A stretch of DNA of 64,000 bases from Verrucomicrobiota bacterium (GCA_019510185.1 JAEKKV010000011.1:62001-126000); one strand, 5' to 3'. Shown: positions 11,601-19,239, counted from the first letter of the stretch. Program-made: numbers and translations. The notes: a model not told the origin generated them from the letters alone.

Positions 11601-14600
11601 GTGGTGTTGCCAGAGAAGGTGAGGGCGACGTGGTTCCATACATTGGCGGTGAGGGCGAGGCTGCTATTGACCCCTTGAGACACCGACGGGGTTCTTATGC
11701 CGAAGGTCGGTTTAGCTGCGTTCGGTGAGGTGGTCGTGTATTGCGCAGCCAGGTACATGTAGTTGGTGGTCCCGGTCCCGAAATCCCAGAGGCGTGCCCA
11801 GTTGGAGAAGCTGTTGGGTTTTATCCAGATGGAGAGGGTGCAGTTGCCCAGTCCGGCGACCACGCCGGAGGGCAGGGTCGCGTAATTGGTGGTGCCGCTC
11901 AGGCTGACCGCGTTGTTGATCTTGCCGGTCGTCCAAGTGGAGCCGCCCACGAGCGTGCCATTCCAACCGTTGCCGCTCGCGTCGGCGGCGGTGGATCCCG
12001 TGGTTTCGTCGAGGCGCAGGTGAACCTTGGGCATCGTGATGTTGGCCATTCCGGACAACTCGGTGGTGGCGACGCTTTCGCCGGCGGCGTTCACCGCCAC
12101 GACGATGTAGTAGTAGGTGACTCCGGGGCTCGCGCTGGCATCCGCATAGCTGGTGGCGGTGCCGGTGTAGATCGTGGTGTAGGGTCCGCCAGAGACGGTT
12201 GAGCGCTTGACGCTGTAGCTGGTCGCGCCGCTCGCGACACCCCAGCTCAGGGAAACCTGCGAGCTGCCGTTGCCGCCGCTCGCGGTCACCGTGCCGGGCT
12301 TGGGGGGCGGGATGCTGGAGACGATGCTGCCAACCTCCGCCGCACTCAGCGCGTAATTGTAGATGCGGAAATCGTCGATCTGGCCGTTGAAGAGCGGATC
12401 GGTGGACCATTGGGATTTACCGATGTAATTGACGGCGGGGTTGAACGCATCGGGTGCGAGTGTGATCGCGTTGTTGGTCGCGACGGCGGCTCCGTTCACA
12501 TAGAGCGTGGCGGTGCTGCCGCTCAAGGTGACGGCGACGTGGACCCAGCGGCCGATGGGCAGCGCGGTGGCATAGTTGACCTGCTGAGAGCTGCCGGCGT
12601 TAACAATTTCAAAGCGCATGCCGCTGCCCGAGTTGGGCGTGAGCATCAGGTAGCTGGACGTGCTGTTACCGAAGTCGAAGATGCGTTGGAAATTTCCCCC
12701 GCCGTTCCAATAGACCCACGTCGAAATCGAGATCTCGTGGTAGCTCGCCGCGCCGGCGGGCAGGGTGACGTAATTCGTCGCACCATCGAGCGAGAGCGCC
12801 TGCCCGGTGCGTCCGGACGAATAGGTGGGCGTGCCGATGATCGTGCCCGGGAAGTTGCCAACGCTGTCCGTGGCGTCGCCATCGAACTGATAGCCCGAGC
12901 GTTGACTGAACGGAAACACGCTGATCGCCAGCGTCGCGTCCGCGTAAAGTCCGCCGGTATCGGTGACACGGACCGTAAAATTGTTGAGGCCAACGTCGCC
13001 CGCGCCGGGCGTGCCGGTGAGAGCGCCGTTGCTCCCGATCGTGAGCCAGGCAGGGCCGCTAACCTTGCTGAAGGAAAGGCTGTCGCCGTAGGGAAGATCC
13101 GGGTCCGTCGCGTTCGCCGCGAGCGAAGCGGCGTAGGCCTGGCCGCGGGTGACACCGGGTTTGGTGACCGTGCCGGAGAGCCAGGCGGGCGCCTCGTTGG
13201 TGTTGTTAACGGTTACACTGAGCATCGCGTCGTCGGTGGCGCCGGTTGGGTCGGTCACGCGCACGATGAACAGGTTTTTGCCATTATCGCTGTTCGCGGG
13301 AGTGCCGGAAAGCGCGCCGTTGGGTGCCACGGTCAACCAGGACGGGCCGGAGACCTTCGCGTAGATCAACGTTTCTCCGTCGGCATCCGTGGCGCTGGTG
13401 TAAATGGATTGGGTCGTGTAAGCTGCGCCCTGAGTGGCGTCGGCGCGGATCACCGGATTGCTGGTGAATTTGGGCGCGTGGTTCGCGCTCTGCCCCCAGA
13501 GGGCATAGACGTCGGAACCGGTCAGCGCACAGTTGTAGATACGGAAGTTGTCGATGCGGCCGCTGAAGTAGGGGTCGGCGTTCCACATGCTGCGGCCGAG
13601 GTAGCAGAAGGGCTGGCTGAACATCGGGGAAAGCCGGGCCGAGGAGCCGGACGCGACCGGCAGGCCATTGACGTAGAGGGTGGCGGTGTCGCCGTTGAAG
13701 GTGACGGCGAGGTGCGTCCAGGTGGCGACCGGCATCACGGGGCCGGCGAGGGTGATCGTGCCTTCGTTGCCGCGGGAGGTTGTCATGGTGAACCCGATTT
13801 TACCGCTGCCGTCCTTGACGGTGAGCATCATGAATTTCTCGATTTCGCTGCCGAAATCGAAGACGCGCTGGTAGGCGTTGCCGCCGTTCCAATACACCCA
13901 GGCGGAGAGGGTAACGTCGCGGGAGAGGCCGGAGTTGACCGGGAACTGGACGTATTGATCGACGCCGTTGAGGGAGATCGCCTGCCCGCCACCGAAGCCG
14001 GCGGCGTAGCCGGGGGCGGTGGCGCCCTTGGCGGTCGCGTTGCGGGTGCCGGTGCCGTCGTTCGTATTCCCTTCGAAGGTGTAGCTGGCGACGAGCGTCT
14101 GGTTCGCGAGCAGCGGGGTGCTCTCGAGATTGCCGGTGGGGGTGACGGCGACGACTTTGTAGTAGTAGCTGCCGCCTTGAGCGACGGTGGTGTCGGTGAA
14201 ATTAAGGTTGGGTTCGACGGCCGTGCCGAGCGTCGTGTAGGGGCCGGCGGCGCTGGCGCCGCTGGCGGTTCTCTGAATTTGGTAACTCGTCGCCGTGGCG
14301 CTGCCCCACCAATTCAGGATGAGCTGGTTCTTGCTCCATTGCGCGAGCAGACCGCTGGGAGCGGCGCTGGTGCTCGTGTCGTCCCGCGCGTAAGTCAGGC
14401 TGCCGAGGCCCAGGGTATCCTGCGCGGAGGCAGTGCTGGCGGGCACGGGGAACCACTCGGGTCGGACCAGATTCATCGCGATTTTGGTCCACGGCGCGGC
14501 GATGCCTTGGACGTTCGCATAGTGGTTGTAGACCAGCTCCCAAGCGGGGTAGTTGCTCTCGCCTCGGCCGGAGCTCGAGAGCGTTTCGGTATAGGTAATA

Positions 14601-16327
14601 TCGGTGTTGCGGTGATAAACCCAGGACACGTCGTCGTTGCCGGAGTTGTATTTCGCGATGTATTCGTAGGCGCGCAGCACCCGGTTGTTGTCGTAGCCGA
14701 ACAAGTCGTCGCCTTGGTTCCATGCCATCTGGCAAAGCAGCCCCATCGAATACCAGCCGCCCTGATTGTGCGGCTGGTCGCGCCCGCTCTCCTCGGTCTG
14801 CGCCGTGCCGTCGGGGTGGATATACCACGCCGCGCGCTCCACGCGTCCGTTGCCCGAGCCGAATTTGAAGTAGTCGAGCGCCTGCTGGTAAACCGCGCGG
14901 TTGTCGCACAGGATGCCGATGGCGGCTATCGAGGCCATGTTATCGTCGTCCCAGTTGAGCCGGTAGTGGGTGTTGCCGCCACTGTTCACGGGAGTGCCGT
15001 GGTGGCGCCAAAGAAAGTCGAGGTTCGACGGGTAGAACACCCGCATCATCATGTCCTTGTAGGCCTGCTTTTGCGCCGCAGGCCAGCCGGGGTAGGTGCT
15101 CAGGATTTCGCCGCCCGTGGCGAAAAGGTAACCGCAGATGCCGGCCGCGAGCGACTGGTTGCTGTCGCCGGTGATGCCGAGAAGTGTGCCCGACCAAGCG
15201 TTGGCGATCACCACGGCTCGGTCTGCGTAGGTGTTGTCGCCGGTGAGCTTCCAACGGAGGGAGAACTGGTAGAGCGCCTGCGCGTCACACTGCGTGCGGG
15301 TGTAGTTGTCGGTCCCCGTGCCGCCTCGGTTGATATATTGCACCGCCGTGGGCCCCCAGCCCAGCATGTAGCGGTCGGCTGCAAGCTGGTCATAGCTGGT
15401 TTTCCACGGCGCGGTGCCCGCGGCGATCTTGGCCTTCATGCGGTCGAAATCCGCCTGCGTGTGCAAGGCGCCCGGGTGCGTAAAGGGTGCGTAGGGCGAA
15501 GCCGATGCCGTCATGTTCACTTGAAACACCCGATCGCCGGACAGCGGCGTGATCGTCGTCCCGCTGCGCGTGTAGGCCGTGCCGCCGGCGTAGGGATCGC
15601 CGCTCGTGCCGAGCAACTCGAAATAATTGCCGGACCCGTTGCCAATGATGAGGTCGAAGCCATAGGTCGTATTCGGATCAAGGTGCACCGGAAACGGCAG
15701 GTTGAAGGTGAGGTAGGTGCCCGGGCCGTTCACGCTGCTGCCGGAGCCGGGAGTGCCCTCGCCTCCCGCGATGAAGTTCTGGATCGACAGGAGCGACTGC
15801 GTCGTGCCGTTCACCTTGCTGACGGTCACCTGGATCGGCCCGTTGCTCGCGGCGAGGTTCCACGAAGGCTGGTTGGCGCCGGTCGCCGTGTTGTTCGTGT
15901 AGCCCGTGAGGCGCACCGTGATGCCACTCACGTCGTAGCCGTTGGGGTTGCTCCCGGTCGTGAAGGTCTGGCCCTGCGCCGGCTGGCCGATAACCACCCG
16001 CGTGCTCGCGTCGTTGGCCGTGCCGTTGTTCGCGCCGCCGTCGGCGTTCACGCCCGAGCCGCCGATGTTCGCGGCGTCGAAGGCGGCTCCGCTCCACTGG
16101 GCGACGCTATCGGCCGCGCCGGAGGGCTGAACAGCGGAATAGGTGATCGTGGAGTTGAAAGTGAGCGGGTGCGCCAACGCCGCCGCGGTCGCCCAAGTGC
16201 CGGCTATACCCAAGGCAAGCAGCTGAAGCGGCCGCAGCCAGCGACGAAGGACAGAAGTTCCAAGAGAGTGAACGACAGATGAGGACCGAGGGGAATCGAT
16301 CCGGGCAAAGCAGGATGCGCTGGACAT
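5657..16327 (-). CDS. Giant secreted alginate-lyase-like protein with LamG, FN3, Ig-like and MBG repeats
   Basis: 3,556-residue exported protein, probably a cell-surface polysaccharide lyase or binding protein. After a long n-region the signal core is LQLLALGIAGTWATAAALA (about residues 34-52). Approximate order: unassigned beta-rich region to 280; alginate-lyase/heparinase-like all-alpha domain 283-640 with the conserved LNWDDDNMASIAAIG and ESGRDQPHNQGG segments; FN3; LamG (745-946); two Ig-like He_PIG domains (950-1137); LamG (1142-1333); FN3; LamG (1433-1640); four FN3; LamG (2003-2210); four FN3; ten MBG repeats (2577-3296); and a C-terminal Gly/Val-rich beta region (3300-3556). That last region has AP-x-V and D-x-V-L-x-G-x-V-I patterns which I recall from DUF7305-type domains. 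Polysaccharide substrate is unknown; the lyase assignment rests on recalled family motifs. Monocistronic; a C10 tract precedes the start. Confidence 0.88.
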   Translation of the reverse strand: MSSASCFARIDSPRSSSVVHSLGTSVLRRWLRPLQLLALGIAGTWATAAALAHPLTFNSTITYSAVQPSGAADSVAQWSGAAFDAANIGGSGVNADGGANNGTANDASTRVVIGQPAQGQTFTTGSNPNGYDVSGITVRLTGYTNNTATGANQPSWNLAASNGPIQVTVSKVNGTTQSLLSIQNFIAGGEGTPGSGSSVNGPGTYLTFNLPFPVHLDPNTTYGFDLIIGNGSGNYFELLGTSGDPYAGGTAYTRSGTTITPLSGDRVFQVNMTASASPYAPFTHPGALHTQADFDRMKAKIAAGTAPWKTSYDQLAADRYMLGWGPTAVQYINRGGTGTDNYTRTQCDAQALYQFSLRWKLTGDNTYADRAVVIANAWSGTLLGITGDSNQSLAAGICGYLFATGGEILSTYPGWPAAQKQAYKDMMMRVFYPSNLDFLWRHHGTPVNSGGNTHYRLNWDDDNMASIAAIGILCDNRAVYQQALDYFKFGSGNGRVERAAWYIHPDGTAQTEESGRDQPHNQGGWYSMGLLCQMAWNQGDDLFGYDNNRVLRAYEYIAKYNSGNDDVSWVYHRNTDITYTETLSSSGRGESNYPAWELVYNHYANVQGIAAPWTKIAMNLVRPEWFPVPASTASAQDTLGLGSLTYARDDTSTSAAPSGLLAQWSKNQLILNWWGSATATSYQIQRTASGASAAGPYTTLGTAVEPNLNFTDTTVAQGGSYYYKVVAVTPTGNLESTPLLANQTLVASYTFEGNTNDGTGTRNATAKGATAPGYAAGFGGGQAISLNGVDQYVQFPVNSGLSRDVTLSAWVYWNGGNAYQRVFDFGSEIEKFMMLTVKDGSGKIGFTMTTSRGNEGTITLAGPVMPVATWTHLAVTFNGDTATLYVNGLPVASGSSARLSPMFSQPFCYLGRSMWNADPYFSGRIDNFRIYNCALTGSDVYALWGQSANHAPKFTSNPVIRADATQGAAYTTQSIYTSATDADGETLIYAKVSGPSWLTVAPNGALSGTPANSDNGKNLFIVRVTDPTGATDDAMLSVTVNNTNEAPAWLSGTVTKPGVTRGQAYAASLAANATDPDLPYGDSLSFSKVSGPAWLTIGSNGALTGTPGAGDVGLNNFTVRVTDTGGLYADATLAISVFPFSQRSGYQFDGDATDSVGNFPGTIIGTPTYSSGRTGQALSLDGATNYVTLPAGAASYHEISISTWVYWNGGGNFQRIFDFGNSTSSYLMLTPNSGSGMRFEIVNAGSSQQVNYATALPIGRWVHVAVTLSGSTATLYVNGAAVATNNAITLAPDAFNPAVNYIGKSQWSTDPLFNGQIDDFRIYNYALSAAEVGSIVSSIPPPKPGTVTASGGNGSSQVSLSWGVASGATSYSVKRSTVSGGPYTTIYTGTATSYADASASPGVTYYYIVVAVNAAGESVATTELSGMANITMPKVHLRLDETTGSTAADASGNGWNGTLVGGSTWTTGKINNAVSLSGTTNYATLPSGVVAGLGNCTLSIWIKPNSFSNWARLWDFGTGTTNYMYLAAQYTTTSPNAAKPTFGIRTPSVSQGVNSSLALTANVWNHVALTFSGNTTTMYVNGAVAGTNAAMTLTPSSLGVTTLNYIGRSQFSADPYLNGAVDEFQIYGRALSATEISALAAPLAAPDGVGVSVGNAQAALTWNAVSGATGYNVKRSTVSGGPYTVVGANIASPNWTDTGLINGTGYFYVVTALKGVAESANSAQVSTTPVGPPPVPANFIATSGNGLVTLTWTASSGATSYNIKRSTTDGSGYLTIGTAASATYADSTVTNGTAYYYVATAVGANGESAASAQASATPLAPPAAPTGLTATASNATVTLAWSASSGATSYNIKRSDVSGSGYALVGTTSATGYVDTDVVNGAPYYYVISAQNVAGEGANSTQVTATPVAPPAAPSGAIASAGNGQSGLVWQAVSGASSYTIKRSTVSGGPYTVLVSGLTATSYFDNTVVNGTTYYYVITAVNAGGEGAASTQLVVTPNNNPLRAHLRFDEINGTTTVTDTSGNGWNATLVGGSTYTAGKINNAVSLSGSTNYATLPTGVVAGLGNCTLSTWVKLNSLSTWARLFDFGTGTTNYMFLVPQGPTANRIRFAIRTPSVSEQQINSTVNTPVGTWFHVAVTFSGSVGTLYINGVSAGTNTGMTLTPSSLGLTTQNYIGKSQFSADPYLNGAVDEFQIYGRALSAAEISALAAASLIAPSNVVATPGQTQIALSWSTVSGATGYNVKRGYVSGGPYTILGSVSGTTYTDTSLAVGSPYYYVVSTLNGIVESVNSAEAGATTMPPPPAPSGLAATGGDAQVALTWTASPGAASYQVKRSTTANGPYALVASGVTATSYTDTGLTNGTTYYYVASAVNLGGESANSVQASATPQVPAPAAPTGLSATAGDTQVVLGWNVSVGATSYNVKRATASGGPYTTVATVTGNGYTDTGLTNGTTYYYVVTASNLGGESSTGTSASGAPLPPPAAPTALVATPDYYQVTLTWNASATATSYTVKRAAPGGANYITLATGVTATQYTDTGLTPGSTYDYVVAAANSVGSSPDSTVVEVTLPKVPASLALDGLSQTYDGAPKAVTVTTVPAGLSVTLTYDGNSTSPTGAGSYAIVATVQDPSYAGTATGTLTIEKATATVTLGNLDQTYDGASKTVGVTTAPAGLATQVTYDGNATVPVNAGSYAIAATIDDANYVGTTTGTLVIEKATATIALGGLSQTYDGSAKAVTVTTNPTGLTVGTAYNDGSALPINAGTYAVTTTINDANYAGTAADTFTIVKATASVALSNLDQTYNGAAKTVGVTTTPTGLTTQVTYDGSATSPINAGSYAIAATIDDANYVGTTTGTLVIGKATATIALVGLSQTYDGLAKAVTTTTNPAGLTVVTAYNGEAALPINAGTYAVATTINDANYTGTSAGTLTIAKAPATVTLGSLNQTYDGAAKTVSITTTPAGLATQVIYNGIATSPINAGSYAIAASIDDANYVGTTTGTLVIGKATATIALGGLSQTYNGSAKVVSTTTTPAGLLVDITYNGGASAPITAGSYAIAASINDANYTGTAVDTLTIAKASASVALSNLDQTYNGAAKTVGVTTTPAGLVTQVTYNGSATSPINAGSYAIAATINDANYVGTNTGTLVIGKAMATVALGGLSQTYNGSAKIVSATTTPAGLSVGITYNGGASAPINAGNYAIAASVNEANYTGTAAGMLTIAKATAALVFDALRQVYDGTPKPVTVTTVPTGLTVNLTYDGIVTPPIWPGSFEVVAIVDSANYTATVSDTLVITITALVGHMPKFGGTIEGSVQVLSAEKMGLYGNALLSGDLLVPGTPAVQLNGASSFAGTYDGDGAAAPANYTVSLYGTASLRHVVRRTNPLALPTIVAPPSPVGTRSVVLSQAGQSAGDFATLRNLSVSGTAGLVTVPPGTYGNFSAQDQAGFVLGIPGATTPAVYNLQQLTLAGAAQVQIAGPVLLTLGNGATLDGTSGLGSATAAELLVLQVYAGGLTLNEQSVLHGYVIAPTVVVTVKGDAVLEGQVISGWLSIYGNGALRDDSGSE
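6440..8599 (-). repeat. Ten tandem 216-bp (72-residue) MBG-domain repeats
   Basis: The codons for the QTY motif recur at exactly 216-bp steps (8581, 8365, 8149, 7933, 7717, 7501, 7285, 7069, 6853, 6637), giving ten units with no indels, residues 2577-3296. Each unit carries (G/N)LxQTYDG, a TPAGL segment, a YNG/YDG turn, INAGSYA and a DANYxGT segment, as in MBG-type beta domains. Units alternate between a GLSQTY type and an NLDQTY type, so the true period is a 432-bp dimer except at the divergent last unit. Confidence 0.93.
9710..10320 (-). repeat. Duplicated LamG module, copy B
   Basis: The LamG module encoded here is nearly the same at nucleotide level as the one at 11420-12030, about 1.7 kb away in the same gene, for example along the segment for the FQIYGRALSA motif. 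The high DNA identity suggests a recent intragenic duplication that also carried neighbouring FN3 units. Confidence 0.75.
11420..12030 (-). repeat. Duplicated LamG module, copy A
   Basis: Partner of the LamG copy at 9710-10320. Both encode the GNCTLS(I/T)W and FDFGTGTTNYM segments with mostly silent differences, whereas the two LamG modules nearer the N-terminus (residues 745-946 and 1142-1333) are clearly more diverged. Confidence 0.75.
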
Positions 16328-16767
16328 AAAGAACGGAATTGGGGGGGGGGAAGCCGAACAAGGGGAGAAAGCCCGGGCTCAAGGGGCCACCCGGGTACGA
16401 AGCACGCATGGATTCGCAATTCCGCTGTCGGTTCAGACGACACGACAACTTTTATTCCAAGAATAGAATTGTACTCGAGCGGTTGTTTTGCTCGCTCGAA
16501 AAGAGCGATTTGCGCGCTTTTCAAGCGCCATCAGGAAGCCCACCGGTCATGATATCCAGACTGGCATGTAAGACATTCGTCAGACGTGCATTTCCCTACC
16601 GTCCTACTTCGCTTCCCTGTGTCTGCCGCGCCTCGTCCTGTGGCACTACGTCTGCAGCCGGTGGCGCATCATCAACATCAACTCGATCGTGGTGAAACGT
16701 GCGCCATCGGGAAGCCCGGTCATGATATCCAGACTGGCACGGAACCCGCGGTAGCCCGCCACCTCCC
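16328..16767. other. 440-bp gap holding a homopolymer tract and decayed duplicated DNA
   Basis: No intact gene. From left to right it holds the 5' leader of the minus-strand giant gene with a G10 run on the plus strand at 16341-16350 (14-23 nt upstream of the ATG), then an AT-richer stretch around 16440-16500 that probably carries the giant gene's promoter, and then, from 16525, a broken copy of the start of the small membrane-protein gene that follows. Confidence 0.7.
16525..16708 (+). pseudogene. Remnant: duplicated start of the downstream membrane-protein gene joined to an SDR-like scrap
   Basis: Positions 16525-16655 repeat the leader and first codons of the gene at 16768 (second copy about 16701-16830, offset near 175 bp). 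The frame still reads LPSYFASLCLPRLVLWHYVC against MPSYFASLRLPRLILWCYLC in the intact gene, but has no start codon at the matching place. It then runs into 16664-16705, which reads RIININSIVVKRAP. That resembles the SIINISSIVTKTAP segment of SDR enzymes, as in the SDR of this window at 5244-5285. The frame ends at a stop near 16752. Confidence 0.65.
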
Positions 16768-17163
16768 ATGCCGTCCTACTTCGCCTCTCTGCGTCTGCCG
16801 CGCCTCATCCTGTGGTGCTACCTTTGCTGGTACCTGACCATCGCCGTGCTTTATTTTGATCCCAGCCCGGGGCTCTGGCTGTCCTCGCTCGGCATCAGCA
16901 GTATCATCGGCTCAGCCCTGCTGCTCTCGATTCACTCGCCCGGCCGGCGACTGGACCGCTGGACCGTTTTCCGTCTTTTCCTGATGCCCTTCTGCGTTTC
17001 GAGCTATTCATGCCTCATCAAAGGCCGGAACTTCCTGCTCATCTTTCCGCCCGAGCTGAAACCCAACCTCCTCGCGCTCGCGGCGTGCGCCGGTTTCCTG
17101 ACGTTGTGCCTCGCCTGCCGCACGCTGCCGCAGGCGCGGCGGGCCGGTCAACCCGCGGCCTGA
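16768..17163 (+). CDS. Small integral membrane protein of unknown function
   Basis: A 131-residue protein with about four hydrophobic segments: LILWCYLCWYLTIAVLYF near the N-terminus, then SSLGISSIIGSALLLSI, FRLFLMPFCVSSYSCLI and LLALAACAGFLTLCLAC. There is no signal-peptide cleavage site, so it is likely an inner-membrane protein. The ATG at 16768 is the only sensible start, because the repeated copy upstream aligns from this point. I do not recognise a family. A broken copy of its first part lies just upstream, showing that this locus has been duplicated and partly lost. Confidence 0.7.
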   Translation: MPSYFASLRLPRLILWCYLCWYLTIAVLYFDPSPGLWLSSLGISSIIGSALLLSIHSPGRRLDRWTVFRLFLMPFCVSSYSCLIKGRNFLLIFPPELKPNLLALAACAGFLTLCLACRTLPQARRAGQPAA

Positions 17164-17279
17164 AACGCCCAAGCGGGACCGAGAGCAGGATTGCCTTTGC
17201 CGCGAATGGCTTTGGGCTGGCGTGGATTGTTCGGTCACGGCCACTCCGGCCGGCCGCCTTCCCTATCACTGCACATCAC

Positions 17280-17903
17280 ATGTCCTCCTCCGAATATTCC
17301 CTCGATACCGTCGATCAGCGCGTCAGCTACGGCATCGCCATGAACATGGGCGCCAACATCACCCGCCAGGGTGGCATTGAGATCGATCTGGCGGCGTTTG
17401 TCGTCGGCCTGCAGGACGGCCTGAGCGGTGCGAAGCCGCGCGTATCGGAGTCGGAACTTCGGGCTGCGTTCGAAACCGCCCAAGAACGCGTCGAAGCGAT
17501 CGCCGCCGCCGGAGCCGCCAAACAGGCTGAAGCCGGCAACAAATTTCTGGCCGACAACAAGGCCCGCTCCGGCGTCATCACGACTGCGTCGGGGCTGCAA
17601 TACGAAGTCCTGCGCGAAGGCAACGGCCCCAAGCCCGCCCCCGAGCAGAGTGTCGAAGTGCATTACCACGGCACCCTGATCGACGGCACGGTGTTCGACA
17701 GCTCGGTTCAACGCAGCGAGACGGTTTCGTTTCCGGTCACGGGTGTCATCGCCGGCTGGGTCGAGGCGCTGCAGCTCATGGCAGTCGGCTCCAAGTGGAA
17801 GCTCTTCATCCCCGCCGAGCTCGGCTACGGCAACCGCGCGCAAGGCGCGATCCCGTCCGGTTCCGCGCTGATCTTCGAGGTCGAGTTGATCGGCATCGAA
17901 TAA
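17280..17903 (+). CDS. FKBP-type peptidyl-prolyl cis-trans isomerase (FklB/FkpA type)
   Basis: Cis-trans isomerase and chaperone for prolyl bonds. The N-terminal half (about residues 1-95) is the helical dimerisation domain (DQRVSYGIAMNMGANI, KARSGVITTASGLQYEV). The C-terminal half is the FKBP fold with the active-site segments VEVHYHGTLIDGTVFDSS, VIAGWVEALQLM and FIPAELGYG. No signal peptide or lipobox is visible, so it most resembles cytoplasmic FklB rather than periplasmic FkpA/Mip. I chose the ATG at 17280; an in-frame upstream start would add about 90 low-complexity residues running into the preceding gene. Length (207 residues) fits the family. Confidence 0.93.
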   Translation: MSSSEYSLDTVDQRVSYGIAMNMGANITRQGGIEIDLAAFVVGLQDGLSGAKPRVSESELRAAFETAQERVEAIAAAGAAKQAEAGNKFLADNKARSGVITTASGLQYEVLREGNGPKPAPEQSVEVHYHGTLIDGTVFDSSVQRSETVSFPVTGVIAGWVEALQLMAVGSKWKLFIPAELGYGNRAQGAIPSGSALIFEVELIGIE

Positions 17904-17967
17904 TCCCGGCGAACCACGCGCCAGCCGTCCGGCCTGTCTCGGCAGACGGCCGGCCTCCCGTTTTATC

Positions 17968-19227
17968 ATGTCCAGCCCGACCGCTCTCCCCTCCCGCTCC
18001 GCGCTCCGCGATGTGCTGCAACCGGCGGTGATCGTGGGCGCGCTCGGGTACTTCGTCGATATTTACGACCTCACGCTCGTCAGTATTCTGCGGATACCGA
18101 GTCTGCGCTCCCTCGGCTACTCCGGGGAAGCGCTCATCAACCACGGGCTCGACCTGCTCAACTGGCAGATGATCGGGATGCTGTTCGGCGGGATTTTCTT
18201 CGGCGTGCTCGGCGACAAGGTGGGCCGCCTCGCCACGCTCTTCGGTTCCATCCTGCTCTACTCGCTGGCCAATCTCGCCAACGGCTTCGTCCACTCGCTC
18301 GACGCTTATCTGGTCCTCCGCTTCATCGCCGGCTTCGGCCTCGCCGGCGAACTGGGCGGCAGCATCACGCTCGTGTCCGAGGTGCTGTCGAAGGAAACTC
18401 GCGCCTACGGCACCACGCTCGTCGCCACCGTCGGCGTACTGGGCGCGGTGGTGGGCGGACTTGTCGCCGGCTCGCCCCACATCGACTGGCGCACCTCCTA
18501 CTTCATCGGTGGCGGACTGGGCCTCGCCCTGCTGCTTTTGCGCGTAAGCGTCGCGGAGTCGGGGATGTTCAACCAACTCAAGACTCAGGCCGCCGGCGTG
18601 TCGCGCGGCCGTTTTTTCGCGTTGTTCACCGACTGGACGCGTTTCAACAAATACGTCCGCTGCATCCTCATCGGGCTGCCCAGCTGGTTTGTGGTGGGCG
18701 TGCTGGTGACGCTCTCGCCCGAATTCGCCCGCGCCCTCGGCATTGTGGGCGAGATCAAGGCCGGCTACGCCGTCTCGACGCTTTATCTCGGCCTCACCGC
18801 GGGCGACCTCGCTAGCGGCCTGCTCAGCCAATGGCTCGGCTCACGCCGCAAGGTCGTGCTCGGGTTCATCCTCCTCACCGTCGGCTGGATCGCGGCCTAC
18901 TTCCTGTCGGCCGGAGCGACCGCCGGCTGGTTTTACACAGTCATCTTTTTCCTCGGTGTCGGCATCGGCTATTGGGCGGTGTTCGTGACGATCGGAGCCG
19001 AGCAGTTCGGGACCAACCTTCGCGCCACCGTCGCGACCACGGTGCCGAATTTCGTGCGCGGCGCGGTCGTGCCAATCACCCTGGGTTTCAAGGTCTGCAA
19101 GGAACACTTCGGCCTCCTCCCCGGCGCGATGATCGTTGGCGGCGTCTGCCTCGCCCTCGCCTTGTGGGCGCTCCACGGCCTGGAGGAAACCCACGGCAAG
19201 GATCTCGATTATTTCGAGCCGGTGTAA
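17968..19227 (+). CDS. Major facilitator superfamily transporter
   Basis: Inner-membrane secondary carrier of 419 residues with about twelve hydrophobic segments. MFS motif A is visible after TM2 as GVLGDKVGRLATL, and a conserved acidic/aromatic start (GYFVDIYDLTLVSIL) marks TM1. The segment EQFGTNLRATVATTVPNFVRG before TM11 is typical of metabolite:proton symporter branches. Substrate is not evident. It lies 64 bp after the FKBP gene on the same strand and its stop is 12 bp from the convergent DUF481 gene. Confidence 0.88.
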   Translation: MSSPTALPSRSALRDVLQPAVIVGALGYFVDIYDLTLVSILRIPSLRSLGYSGEALINHGLDLLNWQMIGMLFGGIFFGVLGDKVGRLATLFGSILLYSLANLANGFVHSLDAYLVLRFIAGFGLAGELGGSITLVSEVLSKETRAYGTTLVATVGVLGAVVGGLVAGSPHIDWRTSYFIGGGLGLALLLLRVSVAESGMFNQLKTQAAGVSRGRFFALFTDWTRFNKYVRCILIGLPSWFVVGVLVTLSPEFARALGIVGEIKAGYAVSTLYLGLTAGDLASGLLSQWLGSRRKVVLGFILLTVGWIAAYFLSAGATAGWFYTVIFFLGVGIGYWAVFVTIGAEQFGTNLRATVATTVPNFVRGAVVPITLGFKVCKEHFGLLPGAMIVGGVCLALALWALHGLEETHGKDLDYFEPV

Positions 19228-19239
19228 ACCCGTCCGCCG

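Noticed and set aside
9659..11728. Another long plus-strand open frame opposite the giant gene
   Set aside because: Same reason; its internal repeats simply mirror the FN3/LamG repeats of the minus strand.
12410..16282. Very long plus-strand open frame opposite the giant gene
   Set aside because: It is a GC-rich shadow of the minus-strand gene; its translation is Arg/Gly/Val-rich without any domain, while the minus strand gives clear LamG, FN3 and lyase domains.
17010..17279. N-terminal extension of the FKBP gene
   Set aside because: It overlaps the preceding membrane-protein gene, is low-complexity, and the ATG at 17280 gives the normal family start.
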